NCBI GenBank assembly: GCA_910588095.1
Contig: CAJUQH010000005.1
Coordinates: 48,897 to 112,896, forward strand
Source: an uncultured Eggerthellaceae bacterium
GTDB taxonomy: Bacteria > Actinomycetota > Coriobacteriia > Coriobacteriales > Eggerthellaceae
Reading direction: 5' to 3'
DNA length: 64,000 nucleotides
The position numbers and the translations under genes were made by a program. The notes beneath the pieces are model-generated. The model searched no databases. It was not told where the DNA came from and worked only from the letters and a program-made list of their open reading frames with translations. Positions 8,192 through 18,300 of the stretch are shown here, one piece after another. Positions within the stretch are counted from its first letter, which is position 1; each line of letters opens with the position of its first letter.

Positions 8192-9151
8192 ATGAGAACA
8201 CGCATCACCGAGCTGCTGGGCATCGAAGCGCCCATCGTCCAGGGGGCCATGGCGCGCATCGCCGATGCCCGCCTTGCCGCCGCCGTCAGCGAAGCGGGCG
8301 GCCTGGGCATCATCGCCTGCGGCGGCGCGCCGCTCGAGTGGGTGGAAGACCAGGTGCGCCAGGCGCGCGAGCTCACGAGCAAGCCCTTGGGCGCCAACGT
8401 CATGCTGATGGACCCGCAGGCTGCCGACGTGGCGCGCCTGCTGTGCGACCTGGGCATCGACGTGGTCACCACCGGCGCGGGCAGCCCCGCCGAGCACATG
8501 GCCATGTGGAAGGAGGCCGGAATCAAGGTGGTGCCCGTGGTGGCATCGGCCGCGCTCGCAGCCCGCATGGAGCGCCTGGGCGCCGACGCGGTGGTGGCCG
8601 AGGGCACCGAGGCAGGCGGCCACGTGGGCGAGCTGACCACCATGGCGCTCGTGCCCTCGGTATGCGCCGCGGTGGACATCCCCGTCATCGCCGCCGGCGG
8701 CATCGCCGATGGGCGCGGCATGCTAGCGGCCCTGGCGCTGGGCGCCGAGGGCGTGCAGTGCGGCACGCGCTTCCTCACCGTCGAGGAATGCACCGTGTGC
8801 GACCCGTGGAAGGAGAAGGTGCTCAAGGCCAAGGACTCCGACACCATCGTCACCGGCCGTGGCACCGGCCACCCGGTGCGCGCCCTGAAGAACAAGTTCG
8901 CGCGCGACTGCCGCAAGCGCGAGATGACCTGCACCAACCCCGACGACCTCGAGGGCATGTACGCCGGGTCGCTGCGCCGCGCCGTCGAGGGCGACATGGA
9001 GATGGGCTCGGTCATGGCCGGCCAGATTGCCGCCATCGTGTCCGAGCGCGGCACCGCGAAGGACGTCATCGACTCCATGGTGGCTGATGCCGAGGCCCTG
9101 GCAGCGCTGCCGCTGCCCGAGCTGCTGGCCGGCAACGCCGCGCGCGCTTAG
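8192..9151 (+). CDS. fabK: Enoyl-ACP reductase II, FMN-dependent (FabK)
   Basis: Catalyses the last reduction of each elongation cycle; this flavin enzyme replaces FabI. The 319-residue product is a TIM-barrel of the nitronate-monooxygenase/FabK family: MARIADARLAAAVSEAGGLGII at the N-terminus, the phosphate-binding VIAAGGIADGRG, then ALALGAEGVQCGTRFL. Its position directly ahead of fabD, in the order acpP-fabK-fabD-fabG-fabF known from streptococci and clostridia, supports FabK over a nitronate monooxygenase. Confidence 0.92.
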   Translation: MRTRITELLGIEAPIVQGAMARIADARLAAAVSEAGGLGIIACGGAPLEWVEDQVRQARELTSKPLGANVMLMDPQAADVARLLCDLGIDVVTTGAGSPAEHMAMWKEAGIKVVPVVASAALAARMERLGADAVVAEGTEAGGHVGELTTMALVPSVCAAVDIPVIAAGGIADGRGMLAALALGAEGVQCGTRFLTVEECTVCDPWKEKVLKAKDSDTIVTGRGTGHPVRALKNKFARDCRKREMTCTNPDDLEGMYAGSLRRAVEGDMEMGSVMAGQIAAIVSERGTAKDVIDSMVADAEALAALPLPELLAGNAARA

Positions 9152-9166
9152 CGGGAGGTGCCGTCA

Positions 9167-10105
9167 ATGGCTGGAACCCTTCCCTTCGCGGTCGACACTG
9201 TGCTCATGGCTTCGGGCCAGGGGTCGCAGAAGCCCGGCATGGGCGCCGACCTGCTGGACGTGCCCGAGGTGGCCGCCACCTTCGCCCTGGCTTCCGACGT
9301 GCTCGGCCGCGACGTGGCGGCGCTATGCACCGGCGGCGAGGGCCTGGACGACACCCGCAACGCCCAAGCGGCCATCGCCACGCTGTCCATCGCCATCGGG
9401 CGCGCCCTGGAGGCCCGCGGCGTGCGACCCGATGCCCTGCTGGGCTTCTCGCTCGGCCAAGTGAGCGCGCTGGCCCTGGGCGGCATGGTGAGCGACGCCG
9501 ATGCCCTGCGCATCGTGCGCGAGCGCTCGCGCATCATGGGCGAGGTGGCCGACGCCAACCCTGGCGTCATGAGCGCCTTCTTGAAAGGCAGCCCCGCCGA
9601 CGTCGAGGCCGTGTGCGCCGAATGCGCCGAGGGCGACGTGCTGGTGGCGGCCAACTACAACTCCCCCGCCCAGACCGTGGTGGCCGGCACGCCGGCAGCA
9701 GTCGAGCGTGCGGAGGCCGCCTGGAAGGAGCGCGGCGGCCGCGCGTCGCGGCTGGCCACGTCGGGCGCGTTCCACAGCCCGCTCATGGCCGATGCCTGCG
9801 AGCCCTTCGCGGCCTTCCTCGAAGGCATGGGCTTCAACGAGCCCGCCGTGCCCATCATCGGCAATGCCGACGCTGCCCCGCTTTCCGCTGCCAACGTGCG
9901 GCAGAAGCTGGTGGAGCACCTGGTGAGCCCCGTGCGCTTCACCGAGAGCGTGGAGCTGCTGACCGCAGCCGGCGCCACCACCTTCGCCGAGGTGGGCTTC
10001 GGCGGCGTGCTGAGCGGCCTTGTGAAGCGCTGCGCCCCCGACGCCGCGCGCCCCTGCATCCAAGACAAGGCGAGCCTCGAGGAGTTCGCCGCGAGCCGCG
10101 CCTGA
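9167..10105 (+). CDS. fabD: Malonyl-CoA:ACP transacylase (FabD)
   Basis: Transfers malonyl from CoA to ACP. The 312-residue sequence has the QGSQ motif near the N-terminus, the nucleophile Ser95 in GFSLGQ, and the catalytic His203 in GAFHSPLM. The residue before the nucleophile is Phe and the one after the motif Gly is Gln, where most FabD have GHSLGE. A GTG at 9158 would extend it by three codons, but GGGAGG is spaced properly for the ATG at 9167. It follows fabK after 15 bases, in the same operon. Confidence 0.93.
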   Translation: MAGTLPFAVDTVLMASGQGSQKPGMGADLLDVPEVAATFALASDVLGRDVAALCTGGEGLDDTRNAQAAIATLSIAIGRALEARGVRPDALLGFSLGQVSALALGGMVSDADALRIVRERSRIMGEVADANPGVMSAFLKGSPADVEAVCAECAEGDVLVAANYNSPAQTVVAGTPAAVERAEAAWKERGGRASRLATSGAFHSPLMADACEPFAAFLEGMGFNEPAVPIIGNADAAPLSAANVRQKLVEHLVSPVRFTESVELLTAAGATTFAEVGFGGVLSGLVKRCAPDAARPCIQDKASLEEFAASRA

Positions 10106-10152
10106 CGCCGGCCCGCCCTGCCCCTACCATCGCAAGGAGGAACGGTACCCCT

Positions 10153-10911
10153 ATGACCGACAACACTGGAAGCCCCGTCGCCATCGTCACCGGCTCGAGC
10201 CGCGGCATCGGCCTGGCCGTGGCCCACGCGCTGGCCGCCCGGGGCATGCGCATCGTGCTGAACTGCTCGAGCGAGCGCAGCCTCGAAGGAACCCAGGCCC
10301 AGGCCCGCGCCATCGCCAGCGAGCACGGCACCGAGGCCATAGCCGTGGCCGCGAACGTGGCCGACGCCGACGAGGCGGCCGCGCTGGCCGCTGCGGCGCT
10401 GGATGCCTTCGGCCGCATCGACGTGCTGGTGAACAACGCCGGCATCACCCGCGACGGCCTGGCCATGCGCATGGCGCCCGAGGACTTCGACGCTGTGGTG
10501 GACGTCAACCTGAAGGGCGCGTTCTACTGCGCCAAGGCGGTCATGCGCCCCATGACCAAGCAGCGCTCGGGCCGCATCATCAACATGTCCAGCGTGTCGG
10601 GCGTGTACGGCAACCCCGGCCAGGCCAACTACGCCGCGTCGAAGGCCGGCGTCATCGGCCTGACCAAGGCCCTGGCCAAGGAGCTGGCGCGCAAGGGCGT
10701 CACCGTGAACGCCATCGCCCCTGGGTTCATCGAGACCGACATGACCGCCGCCCTGAGCGACGACCAGAAGGCCCATGCGCAGGAGCGCATCGCGGCTGGC
10801 CGCCTGGGCCAGCCCGAAGACGTGGCTGCGCTGGCGGCGTTCCTGGCCTCCGACGAGGCCGCCTACATAACCGGGCAAGTCATCTGCGTGGACGGAGGAT
10901 TATCGCTATGA
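10153..10911 (+). CDS. fabG: 3-oxoacyl-ACP reductase (FabG)
   Basis: NADPH-dependent ketoacyl reductase of the elongation cycle, 252 residues, classic short-chain dehydrogenase. The cofactor motif TGSSRGIG is at about 13-20, NNAG at 94-97, and the catalytic residues are Ser147, Tyr160 and Lys164 (YAASK). AAGGAGG precedes the ATG at a rather wide 12-base spacing. The stop codon overlaps the fabF start as ATGA. Confidence 0.95.
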   Translation: MTDNTGSPVAIVTGSSRGIGLAVAHALAARGMRIVLNCSSERSLEGTQAQARAIASEHGTEAIAVAANVADADEAAALAAAALDAFGRIDVLVNNAGITRDGLAMRMAPEDFDAVVDVNLKGAFYCAKAVMRPMTKQRSGRIINMSSVSGVYGNPGQANYAASKAGVIGLTKALAKELARKGVTVNAIAPGFIETDMTAALSDDQKAHAQERIAAGRLGQPEDVAALAAFLASDEAAYITGQVICVDGGLSL

Positions 10912-12191
10912 GCACCACGACCAGCACGCGCCGGCCAGACGGCACCCATCGCGTCGTCATAACGGGCATGGGCGCCGTGAGCCCTGCCGGCATCGGCACC
11001 GAGGCCCTGTGGGAGGCGGTCATGGGCAAGCAATGCTGCATCGCCCCCATCGAGCGCTTCGACACCACCGACTACGAGGTGCATATCGCTGGCGAGGTGC
11101 GCGGCTTCGACGGCACCGAACACGGCCTGTCCAAGAAGGAGGCGCGCCGCTTCGAGCGCTTCGTGCAGTACGCCATCGTGGCGTCCGACGAGGCGCTGGC
11201 CCAGTCGGGCCTCGACATGGAAGCCGAGGACCCCACCCGCATAGCCGTGGCCTTCGGCACCGGCATCGGCGGCATCGAGGAGCTGCAAAGCGGCTTCTCC
11301 ACCCTCGAGCAGAAGGGGCCCAAGCGGGTGAACCCGCTGTTCGTGCCCACCATGATAGGCAACATAGCCGCCGGCAACCTGGCCATACGCTACGACATGA
11401 AGGGCGAATGCATCAACGTGGTGACCGCCTGCGCCACCGGCGCCCACAACATCGGCGCCGCGGTGCGCGACATCCGCCACGGCTACGCCGACGCCGCGCT
11501 CGTAGGCGGGGCCGAGGAATCGGTGTCGCCCATCTGCATCGCGGGCTTCTCCAACCTGGGCGCTCTGTCCAAGTCTGACGACCCCACCTGCGCGAGCCTG
11601 CCCTTCGACGCCCGCCGCGCCGGGTTCGTGGCCGGCGAAGGCGCCGGTGCGCTGGTCATCGAGTCGCTGGAGCACGCGCTGGCCCGCGGCGCCAAGCCCC
11701 TGGCCGAGATAACCGGATTCGGCTCCACCGGCGACGCCTACCACATGACCGCACCCGACCCGTCGGCCGAGGGCATCGTGCGCGCCATGGCCGACGCACT
11801 GGCCGAAGGCGGCTTCACCCCTGCCGACATCGGCCACGTGAACGCCCACGGCACCGGCACCCCCGCCAACGACTCCACCGAGTCGCGCGCCCTGCACGAG
11901 CTGGCCGGCGAGGAAGCGGGCGCCCAGGTGCCCGTCACCTCCATCAAGGGGGCCACGGGCCACACCCTGGGCGCTGCAGGGGCGCTCGAGGCCATCGTGT
12001 GCGCCCTTTCGGTGGCGCAGGATTGCGTTCCGCCCACGACCGGCTTCGCCGAGGCGGCCGAGGACTGCCCGGTGAACGTGGTGACCGAGGCCATCATGGA
12101 CCGCCCGCAGAAGGTGGCGCTTTCCAACTCGCTGGGCTTCGGCGGGCACAACGCCTGCCTGGCCTTCTCGCCTTGCAACGACGAGGCGTAG
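10908..12191 (+). CDS. fabF: Beta-ketoacyl-ACP synthase II (FabF)
   Basis: Chain-elongating condensing enzyme, 427 residues. The Cys-His-His set is visible: Cys175 in TACATGAHN, His314 in NAHGTGTPAND and His352 in KGATGHTLGAAG. It begins inside the fabG stop codon (ATGA overlap). It has about ten extra residues before the VVITGMGAVSPAG motif. It is the only elongating ketosynthase in the cluster. Confidence 0.95.
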   Translation: MSTTTSTRRPDGTHRVVITGMGAVSPAGIGTEALWEAVMGKQCCIAPIERFDTTDYEVHIAGEVRGFDGTEHGLSKKEARRFERFVQYAIVASDEALAQSGLDMEAEDPTRIAVAFGTGIGGIEELQSGFSTLEQKGPKRVNPLFVPTMIGNIAAGNLAIRYDMKGECINVVTACATGAHNIGAAVRDIRHGYADAALVGGAEESVSPICIAGFSNLGALSKSDDPTCASLPFDARRAGFVAGEGAGALVIESLEHALARGAKPLAEITGFGSTGDAYHMTAPDPSAEGIVRAMADALAEGGFTPADIGHVNAHGTGTPANDSTESRALHELAGEEAGAQVPVTSIKGATGHTLGAAGALEAIVCALSVAQDCVPPTTGFAEAAEDCPVNVVTEAIMDRPQKVALSNSLGFGGHNACLAFSPCNDEA

Positions 12192-12234
12192 CGCCCGAGC
12201 TGCCGGCTTCGACGATATCTCCAGGAGGATGAGC

Positions 12235-12675
12235 ATGGATTTCCCGATAGGCAAAGAGGGCATCGAGGCGGTGCTGCCCCATCGCGACCCGTTCCTGTGG
12301 GTGACGCGCGTGCTGGCCTGCGACCCGGGCCAGAGCGTGGTAGCCGAGCTCGACGTGAGCCCTGACCTGCCGTTGTTCCAGGGGCACTTCCCCGACTACC
12401 CGGTGCTGCCCGGGGTCATCCTCATGGAAGCGCTGGCCCAAGCCGCCTCGTTCAGCGTGCTGGTCGACCGGGGCGACGAGGGCGCCATCGGCTTCCTGAC
12501 CGGCATCGACGGCGCCAAGTTCCGCCGCCAGGTGCGCCCCGGCGAAACCGTGCGGCTCGAAGGCACCATCGTGAAGTCGTCGCGACGGCTGTGCGTGGCC
12601 GAGGTGAAGGCCAGCGTCGACGGCGAGGTGTGCGCCACCGCCACCCAGAAGTACGTGATGGCCCAGGCCGATTAG
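12235..12675 (+). CDS. fabZ: 3-hydroxyacyl-ACP dehydratase (FabZ)
   Basis: Hot-dog-fold dehydratase, 146 residues. The catalytic pair is His51 in QGHFPDYPVLPGV and Glu65 in MEALAQA; LPHRDPF near the N-terminus is also typical. I start at the ATG at 12235, six bases after AGGAGG, not at 12229, which touches the ribosome site. In streptococci the order is fabF-accB-fabZ-accC-accD-accA; here accB is missing on the left and a remnant of accC follows, fused to accD. Confidence 0.93.
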   Translation: MDFPIGKEGIEAVLPHRDPFLWVTRVLACDPGQSVVAELDVSPDLPLFQGHFPDYPVLPGVILMEALAQAASFSVLVDRGDEGAIGFLTGIDGAKFRRQVRPGETVRLEGTIVKSSRRLCVAEVKASVDGEVCATATQKYVMAQAD

Positions 12676-12689
12676 CGGAAGGAGCGCCC

Positions 12690-15152
12690 ATGGCCCGCAC
12701 CGAAGGATACGTGCACGTAGGAACCCCCCAGGCGCTGCCGCAGGAGCAGCCTGCCGCCGAAGCCGACGGCGTGGCCGTGGCGCTGCGCCTCGAGCGCATC
12801 GCCGAGGAGCTGGCAGCTGCCCAGCCCGCTAGCGCTGCAAAGGGCGCCGCCCCGGCAGCGCCGGCCCCCAACGCCGTGGGCGTGGGGCTCAAGGGCGTGC
12901 AGGACAACGCGCCGGGCTTCTCGGTGCGCATCGGCATCGGGCGCGCCTCGGTGGCCGAGCCGGTGCCCGAAGACGCCCCCTGCGTGATCGTGGCCGCGCT
13001 CGGCAAGACGGCCAAGGCGCTGCTGCCGGTGTTCTCGCAGGCTGGGCTGCGCACCGTGGTGCCCGTCACCGACGATCGCAAGATGGACACCGCGCCAAAG
13101 CTGGCCCATGGCACCGTGAGCGTGGGCGCTGTCGCCCGGCCCGGCACCATCCATAACGCCTGCGCGCTGCTGAAAGGCGCTGCCGACGCCGATGCCTGCG
13201 CGCTGTTCCTGTGCGACACCGCCACCCCCCTTGCCCAAGACGACCGCTTCCTATCCCGCGCTGCCACCCGCGGCCTGCGCGTGTTCGTGCCCGCGAGCGA
13301 TGCCATCGCCCTGGGCTGGACCGAGTGCACTGCCGATCCCAGCGCCAGCTACGGCGACGAGGACTGGCGCACCTGCCGCGCGTGCGGCCTCGCCTTCGAG
13401 GCGCCGGTGCTGGCCGAGAGCGGCCACGCCTGCCCCGCCTGCGGCGCGCTGGCGCGCATGACCTCCGACGAGCGCATCGCCACCGTGCTGGATCCCGGCT
13501 CCTTCGATGAGTGGGACGAGCCCTTCGACGACGCCGACCCGCTCGGTTTCGAGGGCTACCTGGACAAGCTGGCTGACAACCGCCGCAAGTCAGGCTACAA
13601 GGAAGCCGTGCGCATCGGCCAGGGCGCCATCGGCGGCATACCCTGCGCCTGCGGGTTCATGGATTCCACCTTCCTCATGGGATCCATGGGCGCTGTCGTG
13701 GGCGAGAAGGTGTCACGCCTGTTCGACCGGGCCACCGCCGAGCAGCTGCCGGTGGTGCTGTTCACCGCCTCGGGCGGCGCGCGCATGCAGGAGGGCCTGG
13801 TCTCGCTCATGCAGATGGCCAAGACCAGCTGCGCTGTGGAGCGCCACGGCAACGCCGGGCTGCTGTACCTGTCGGTCATCACCGACCCCACCACCGGCGG
13901 CGTGACCGCATCCTTCGCCACCGAGGCTGACATCATCTTGAGCGAGCCGGGCACGCTCATCGGCTTCGCGGGCCAGCGCGTCATCCGCGACACCATCAAG
14001 CAAGAGCTGCCCGAGGGCTTCCAGACCGCCGAGTTCGCCCTTGAGCACGGCCTCATCGACGTGGTGGTGCCCCGCGAGCACCTGCGCGAGGCCCTTGGCC
14101 GCCTGCTGGCGCTGCACACCCCCCTCGACGGCGACTCCGAAGCGTCCAAGGCGGCGTTTTTGGGTCCCTTCGGCGCCCAAGCCATGGCCGACGGCCCGCT
14201 GAACTCGGTCACCGTGAGCAACATCGCTGCCGCCCGCGAGCGGCGGCTCGACTTCGCCGCGAAGATACCGCTGGTGAGCAAGATAATCAAGCCAGCCGAT
14301 CCCGTGCGCCAGCTCGAGCGCCATGCCGAGCGCGAGCTGCGCCGCTCCGGCGCGCCCAGCGAGAGCACGCCCGGCAGCGCCTGGGCCAGCGTGCAGCTGG
14401 CGCGCAACGTGCACCGACCCACCGCTCAGTGCTACATCGCCGACTTCGCCGACGGCTTCTTCGAGCTGCACGGCGACCGTGCCTTTGGCGACGACGCGGC
14501 CATCATGGCCGGCATCGCCTGGGTCGACGGCGTGGCCTGCACGGTCATCGGGCAGGAGAAGGGCGCCGACCTCAACGAGCGCATCCGCCGCAACTTCGGC
14601 TGCCCGCAGCCCGAAGGCTACCGCAAGGCCATGCGCCTCATGCGCCAGGCCGAAAAGTTCGGCCGCCCGATCCTGTGCATCGTGGACACCCAGGGCGCCT
14701 TCTGCGGCACCGAGGCCGAAGAGCGCGGCCAGGGCAACGCCATCGCCGAGAGCCTGGTGACCATGGCCGGGCTGCACGTGCCCTGCATCAGCGTGCTCAT
14801 CGGCGAGGGCGGCAGCGGCGGCGCGCTGGCGTTGGCGCTGGCGAACCGCGTGGCCATGCAGGAGCACGCCGTCTACTCGGTACTCTCCCCCGAGGGCTTC
14901 GCTTCCATCCTTTGGAAGGATGGCAAGCGCGCGCCCGAGGCGGCCGAGACCATGCGCATGAACGCGGCCGAGGTGCACGCCATGGGCATCGTCGACGAGG
15001 TGCTTCCCGAGGGCGAAGGCGGCGCGCATCAGAACCCCGACCAGGCGTTCCAAGGGGTGCGCGAATACCTGGCGCGCACGCTGGCCGAGCTTTCGGCGCT
15101 GTCTGGCATGGAGCTGAAGCAGCAACGCCAAGCCCGCTTCGCGAAGTTCTAG
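12690..15152 (+). CDS. accDA: Acetyl-CoA carboxylase carboxyltransferase, AccD-AccA fusion with an N-terminal biotin-carboxylase-like remnant
   Basis: Transfers carboxyl from carboxybiotin to acetyl-CoA. In this 820-residue polypeptide, residues 1-94 are an Ala/Pro-rich lead-in. Residues about 97-210 resemble the N-terminal domain of biotin carboxylase (VIVAALGKTAKALL, then LRTVVPVTDDRK, then DRFLSRAATRGLRVFVP). The AccD zinc ribbon uses Cys229, 232, 248 and 251. The AccD crotonase core spans about 285-490 and AccA about 530-820 (ELHGDRAFGDD, GEGGSGGALA). The ATP-grasp part of AccC is absent, so the first domain cannot carboxylate biotin. GGAAGGAG precedes the ATG. Domain calls on AccD and AccA are firm; the N-domain assignment is by eye. 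Confidence 0.9.
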   Translation: MARTEGYVHVGTPQALPQEQPAAEADGVAVALRLERIAEELAAAQPASAAKGAAPAAPAPNAVGVGLKGVQDNAPGFSVRIGIGRASVAEPVPEDAPCVIVAALGKTAKALLPVFSQAGLRTVVPVTDDRKMDTAPKLAHGTVSVGAVARPGTIHNACALLKGAADADACALFLCDTATPLAQDDRFLSRAATRGLRVFVPASDAIALGWTECTADPSASYGDEDWRTCRACGLAFEAPVLAESGHACPACGALARMTSDERIATVLDPGSFDEWDEPFDDADPLGFEGYLDKLADNRRKSGYKEAVRIGQGAIGGIPCACGFMDSTFLMGSMGAVVGEKVSRLFDRATAEQLPVVLFTASGGARMQEGLVSLMQMAKTSCAVERHGNAGLLYLSVITDPTTGGVTASFATEADIILSEPGTLIGFAGQRVIRDTIKQELPEGFQTAEFALEHGLIDVVVPREHLREALGRLLALHTPLDGDSEASKAAFLGPFGAQAMADGPLNSVTVSNIAAARERRLDFAAKIPLVSKIIKPADPVRQLERHAERELRRSGAPSESTPGSAWASVQLARNVHRPTAQCYIADFADGFFELHGDRAFGDDAAIMAGIAWVDGVACTVIGQEKGADLNERIRRNFGCPQPEGYRKAMRLMRQAEKFGRPILCIVDTQGAFCGTEAEERGQGNAIAESLVTMAGLHVPCISVLIGEGGSGGALALALANRVAMQEHAVYSVLSPEGFASILWKDGKRAPEAAETMRMNAAEVHAMGIVDEVLPEGEGGAHQNPDQAFQGVREYLARTLAELSALSGMELKQQRQARFAKF

Positions 15153-15160
15153 GGATCATC

Positions 15161-15188
15161 GCAAGAGGACGGGGCGCCGTCCTCTTGC
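15161..15188 (+). terminator. Hairpin ending the fab/acc operon
   Basis: A perfect 12-base stem, GCAAGAGGACGG and CCGTCCTCTTGC around GGCG, nine bases past the accDA stop. There is no T-run after it, as with several hairpins in this genome, but the position fits a terminator. Confidence 0.6.
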
Positions 15189-15205
15189 TCTAGCGACATT
15201 TCATA

Positions 15206-15248
15206 CCGTCATTCTGAGCGAAGCGCGCAGCGCAGAGTCGAAGAATCT
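15206..15248. repeat. Dispersed intergenic repeat, copy 1
   Basis: Begins CCGTCATTCTGAGCG and ends GTCGAAGAATC. It is the intergenic member of the same family found three times inside the next gene at 17358-17432, 18020-18097 and 18255-18312. Strings of this type occur between genes in many bacterial genomes; that statement is from memory. Confidence 0.7.
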
Positions 15249-15303
15249 GTTATCAGGAGCGGAAGCGACCAGCTTTCGCGACACTCTATCTTCAGCACAG
15301 CCC

Positions 15304-18300
15304 CTACAAGCAGAAACAAGGAACCACGGCGAAAGATACGTTTGCATCAGGATGACTGAACTGCACGCTATTTATGACGCCAGTGCTCGCATAATAGGTC
15401 AGGTTCGGATAGTGCGACCGTGTCCACTTCCCATATGTTTTATGCATCTCTGAAGCCGATTCAGGCTGCGCCCAGAACTCATACTGCGAGCCTTCGCTAT
15501 TGAGCGTGCCGTACACCTTCCCATCCGAGAAGGTCGTGCCAATATGCTCAGCAACAGAGGCCAGGAACATCTTGTCATTTGCTGTTATGGTCCCACCTGC
15601 TGCAGCAGCATAGTATCTCTTCTTCACGGGCACCATGACATCTCCCAAGCACTGACGCCCATCCTTCTTAGAGGGCACGAGGTTCCAAATGGCATTGTCA
15701 TCAGTGCCGACCTCAACCGTGAATGCACTGACGAGTGGGTCATCATTGGGGTTCATCCTTGCGCGAAGCTCGCTTCTGCCCCATCCGTACTTTCCCACAA
15801 CTGACGTGCTGCCCATCATGCGATAGCCTTGATTGATCCCATGCTTGTCAGTATCGTGGGGAGCAAGCCTCTCCACGAACTGGAACGTCAGGCCCGCCTT
15901 GCCGGTGCCGTCGGCCTTGTCGTCATGGTTGATGCCGATGATGCGCACCTCATAGAGGTTGCCATCTTCCCACTTCGCATAGAAGCGGTGGTCTTGCTCG
16001 AGCCATCCCTTGTACTTGAGGTAGGTGCTATCAGAGGCAAGGGCATCGGTGCCATGCAGCGCCGCTATGTGCTCGGCGTCGCCCTTGATGAGCTCAGCTC
16101 CGAGCACGCGGCCTGATTGGCCATCATCGAGCGTGAAGAAGTCATGCACGCTCGCAATGCCTCCTATGACGTCGGCCGTGTAGGTGAGCTTGCCCACCGG
16201 CACGGCCTTCTCTCCGGTGTCAGAGGCGATGTCTGCCGGGCCGACCCCTTCTACGAGCTCAAGACCATAGGACACGGAGAGCTTGCCGCCTTCATCGACA
16301 GAGGGCACCACGAAGTCAGAGACCGCGGTCTCGGTCTTCCCGAAGGCGACGGAAGCCTCGGCGTCCTTCGCCTTCATGGTGAGCTTTGCCTTGCCCAGAG
16401 GGTCGTCCCCTGGGAATATGGAGGCAAGCCCGTAGGTGCCGTCGTCCTTCTTGAGCGCTTCCAGCGAGACGCTGGACAGCGCCACCGGCACTGCCATGGA
16501 GGATGCTATGGTGCCGTCATGGTGGATGCCATCTTCGTTGGCAGTGTCTCCCACCGCAGACACCTCCCCTGTGGTCGCATCCACCTTGAACGTGACCTCT
16601 GCCGGATCGCAGATGGGAAGCGTGAGGTCGTAGGCCAGCGTCCACTGGGCGTAGAGGGTGCATTCGGCCGTGATGGCAGGCGTATCCTCACCCGCACCAC
16701 AGACCCTGTTCCCTCCCTCTAGGGAATCGTACCAACCGCGGAACACATAGCCATCCCGCTTTGGCTCGGGTGCAACGGCGCTCTCTCCCTTGAAAGGCGT
16801 ACTCGTCTGCACATCACAACTGCCACCGTTAGCGTCCCAGGTAACCGTCCACGTAGGCCGGAAACCATTAAGGCATATATCACCTACAGGGCATGCCTGA
16901 CGTGTGCCGTTCACAGTCAGAAGGACGCGCCCATCCTTGGAATCGCGAACCACAGCGCTCTGGACACCGCCTGAAGTGCTCACCCCGTACCATCGGTCAT
17001 GCAAGGTAGCGCCGCTAGCATCAAACGATGCATACACCTTCCCGCTTTGAAGGGCTACGTGATAGACCGTGAAAAGAGATATGCCATTCGGCCAAAACCC
17101 CGTAGAGCCTCCACCATTCTGATAGTAGTAGTAAACGGAGCCACTTGGTGAGTAAACCGGATAGTCCCTCAGAGAGTCCGCCTTAAGCAGCGCGGCTTTT
17201 TCGAGAGAGGCACCTGTCGCCACAGACGTAGTAAAACCGAGTGACTTCCATGGATCCTCGATTGCGCCTTCTGGCAGTGCGACTACGATGTCGGATGATT
17301 CAGCTTCGGGAAGGTCATCGTCAGCCGACGACAATGCGACCATGGCGGTGAGCTGAGCGCCAGCTTCGCTGGCGTGGCTTTCATTGGATTCTTCGACTTC
17401 GGGATCTTCGGTCCCTTCGCTCAGAATGACGGATGCAGCTGGCAAACTGACCGTCGGGATAGCGTGGAAGATGTCGGGGCTGATGGAGGCGATAGTCGCA
17501 GGCGCGTTGATGGTCGTGAGCTTCGCGCAGGCCTCAAGCGCGCCAGCGGCTATGGCCGTGCACCCCTCGCGGATGGTGATGTCGGTGGCTCCAGCTGGCA
17601 CGCGGAGCAGGGTCGTTAAGTCTGATGAGTATAGAAGACCATTCTCCGAGGCGAATGCTGCGCCGTCCTCCACGGAGATGGCATCCACCAGCGAGCAATG
17701 CGAGAACTTGCCAGGGTCTGCCACCTCCGCTTCCCTAGGAAGGAGGACGGCGCCCACCCTGCCCTCGGGAATGAGCAGGAGGCGGGTCTTGTCGGCGCTG
17801 TAGAGCGCGCCATCGAAAGAGGTATAGGTTGGGCTGCTATCGGCAACGGCGACGTTGGCCACGTCGCTCGAGCGGAAAGCGCGGTCGTCCACGTCGGATA
17901 TGCTCGCAGGCAGCGTGACATCAGTCACGCCCGAGAGGTAGAAGGCGTAGGGGGCTATGGAGGCGAGGGTGTGGGTGGCGCCCTCGTAGGTGATGGTTTC
18001 GGGGAGAGCGAGGTTGGCAACGCCAGCTTCGCTGGCTTGATTTGAATTGGATTCTTCGACTCCGGCAGCTTCGCTGCCTCCGCTCAGAATGACGGAAGGA
18101 GCAACGCCGACGAGCTCGACGGTCGATTCGTCCGTGACGGCATAGGTGAGACCGTCGACCGTGAAGGAGCCGATGACCGGCTCGCCATCGAGGGCCACGT
18201 CGGAGTTGATGAAGTTCGAAGGCGCGCCGACAAGCCCGGAGGCCAAAGTCAGTGGCTTTTCATTGGACCCTTCGACTCCGCCGCCTTCGACGGCTCCGCT

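Noticed and set aside
4881..8195. An open plus-strand frame of about 1100 codons opposite the AGCS and fabH genes.
   Set aside because: High GC removes stop codons from antisense frames; the translation is His/Arg/Gly-rich low complexity and the minus-strand genes are clear family members.
12591..12689. An upstream extension of the accDA reading frame into fabZ.
   Set aside because: GGAAGGAG points to the ATG at 12690, and the extension reads as Arg-rich shadow of fabZ.
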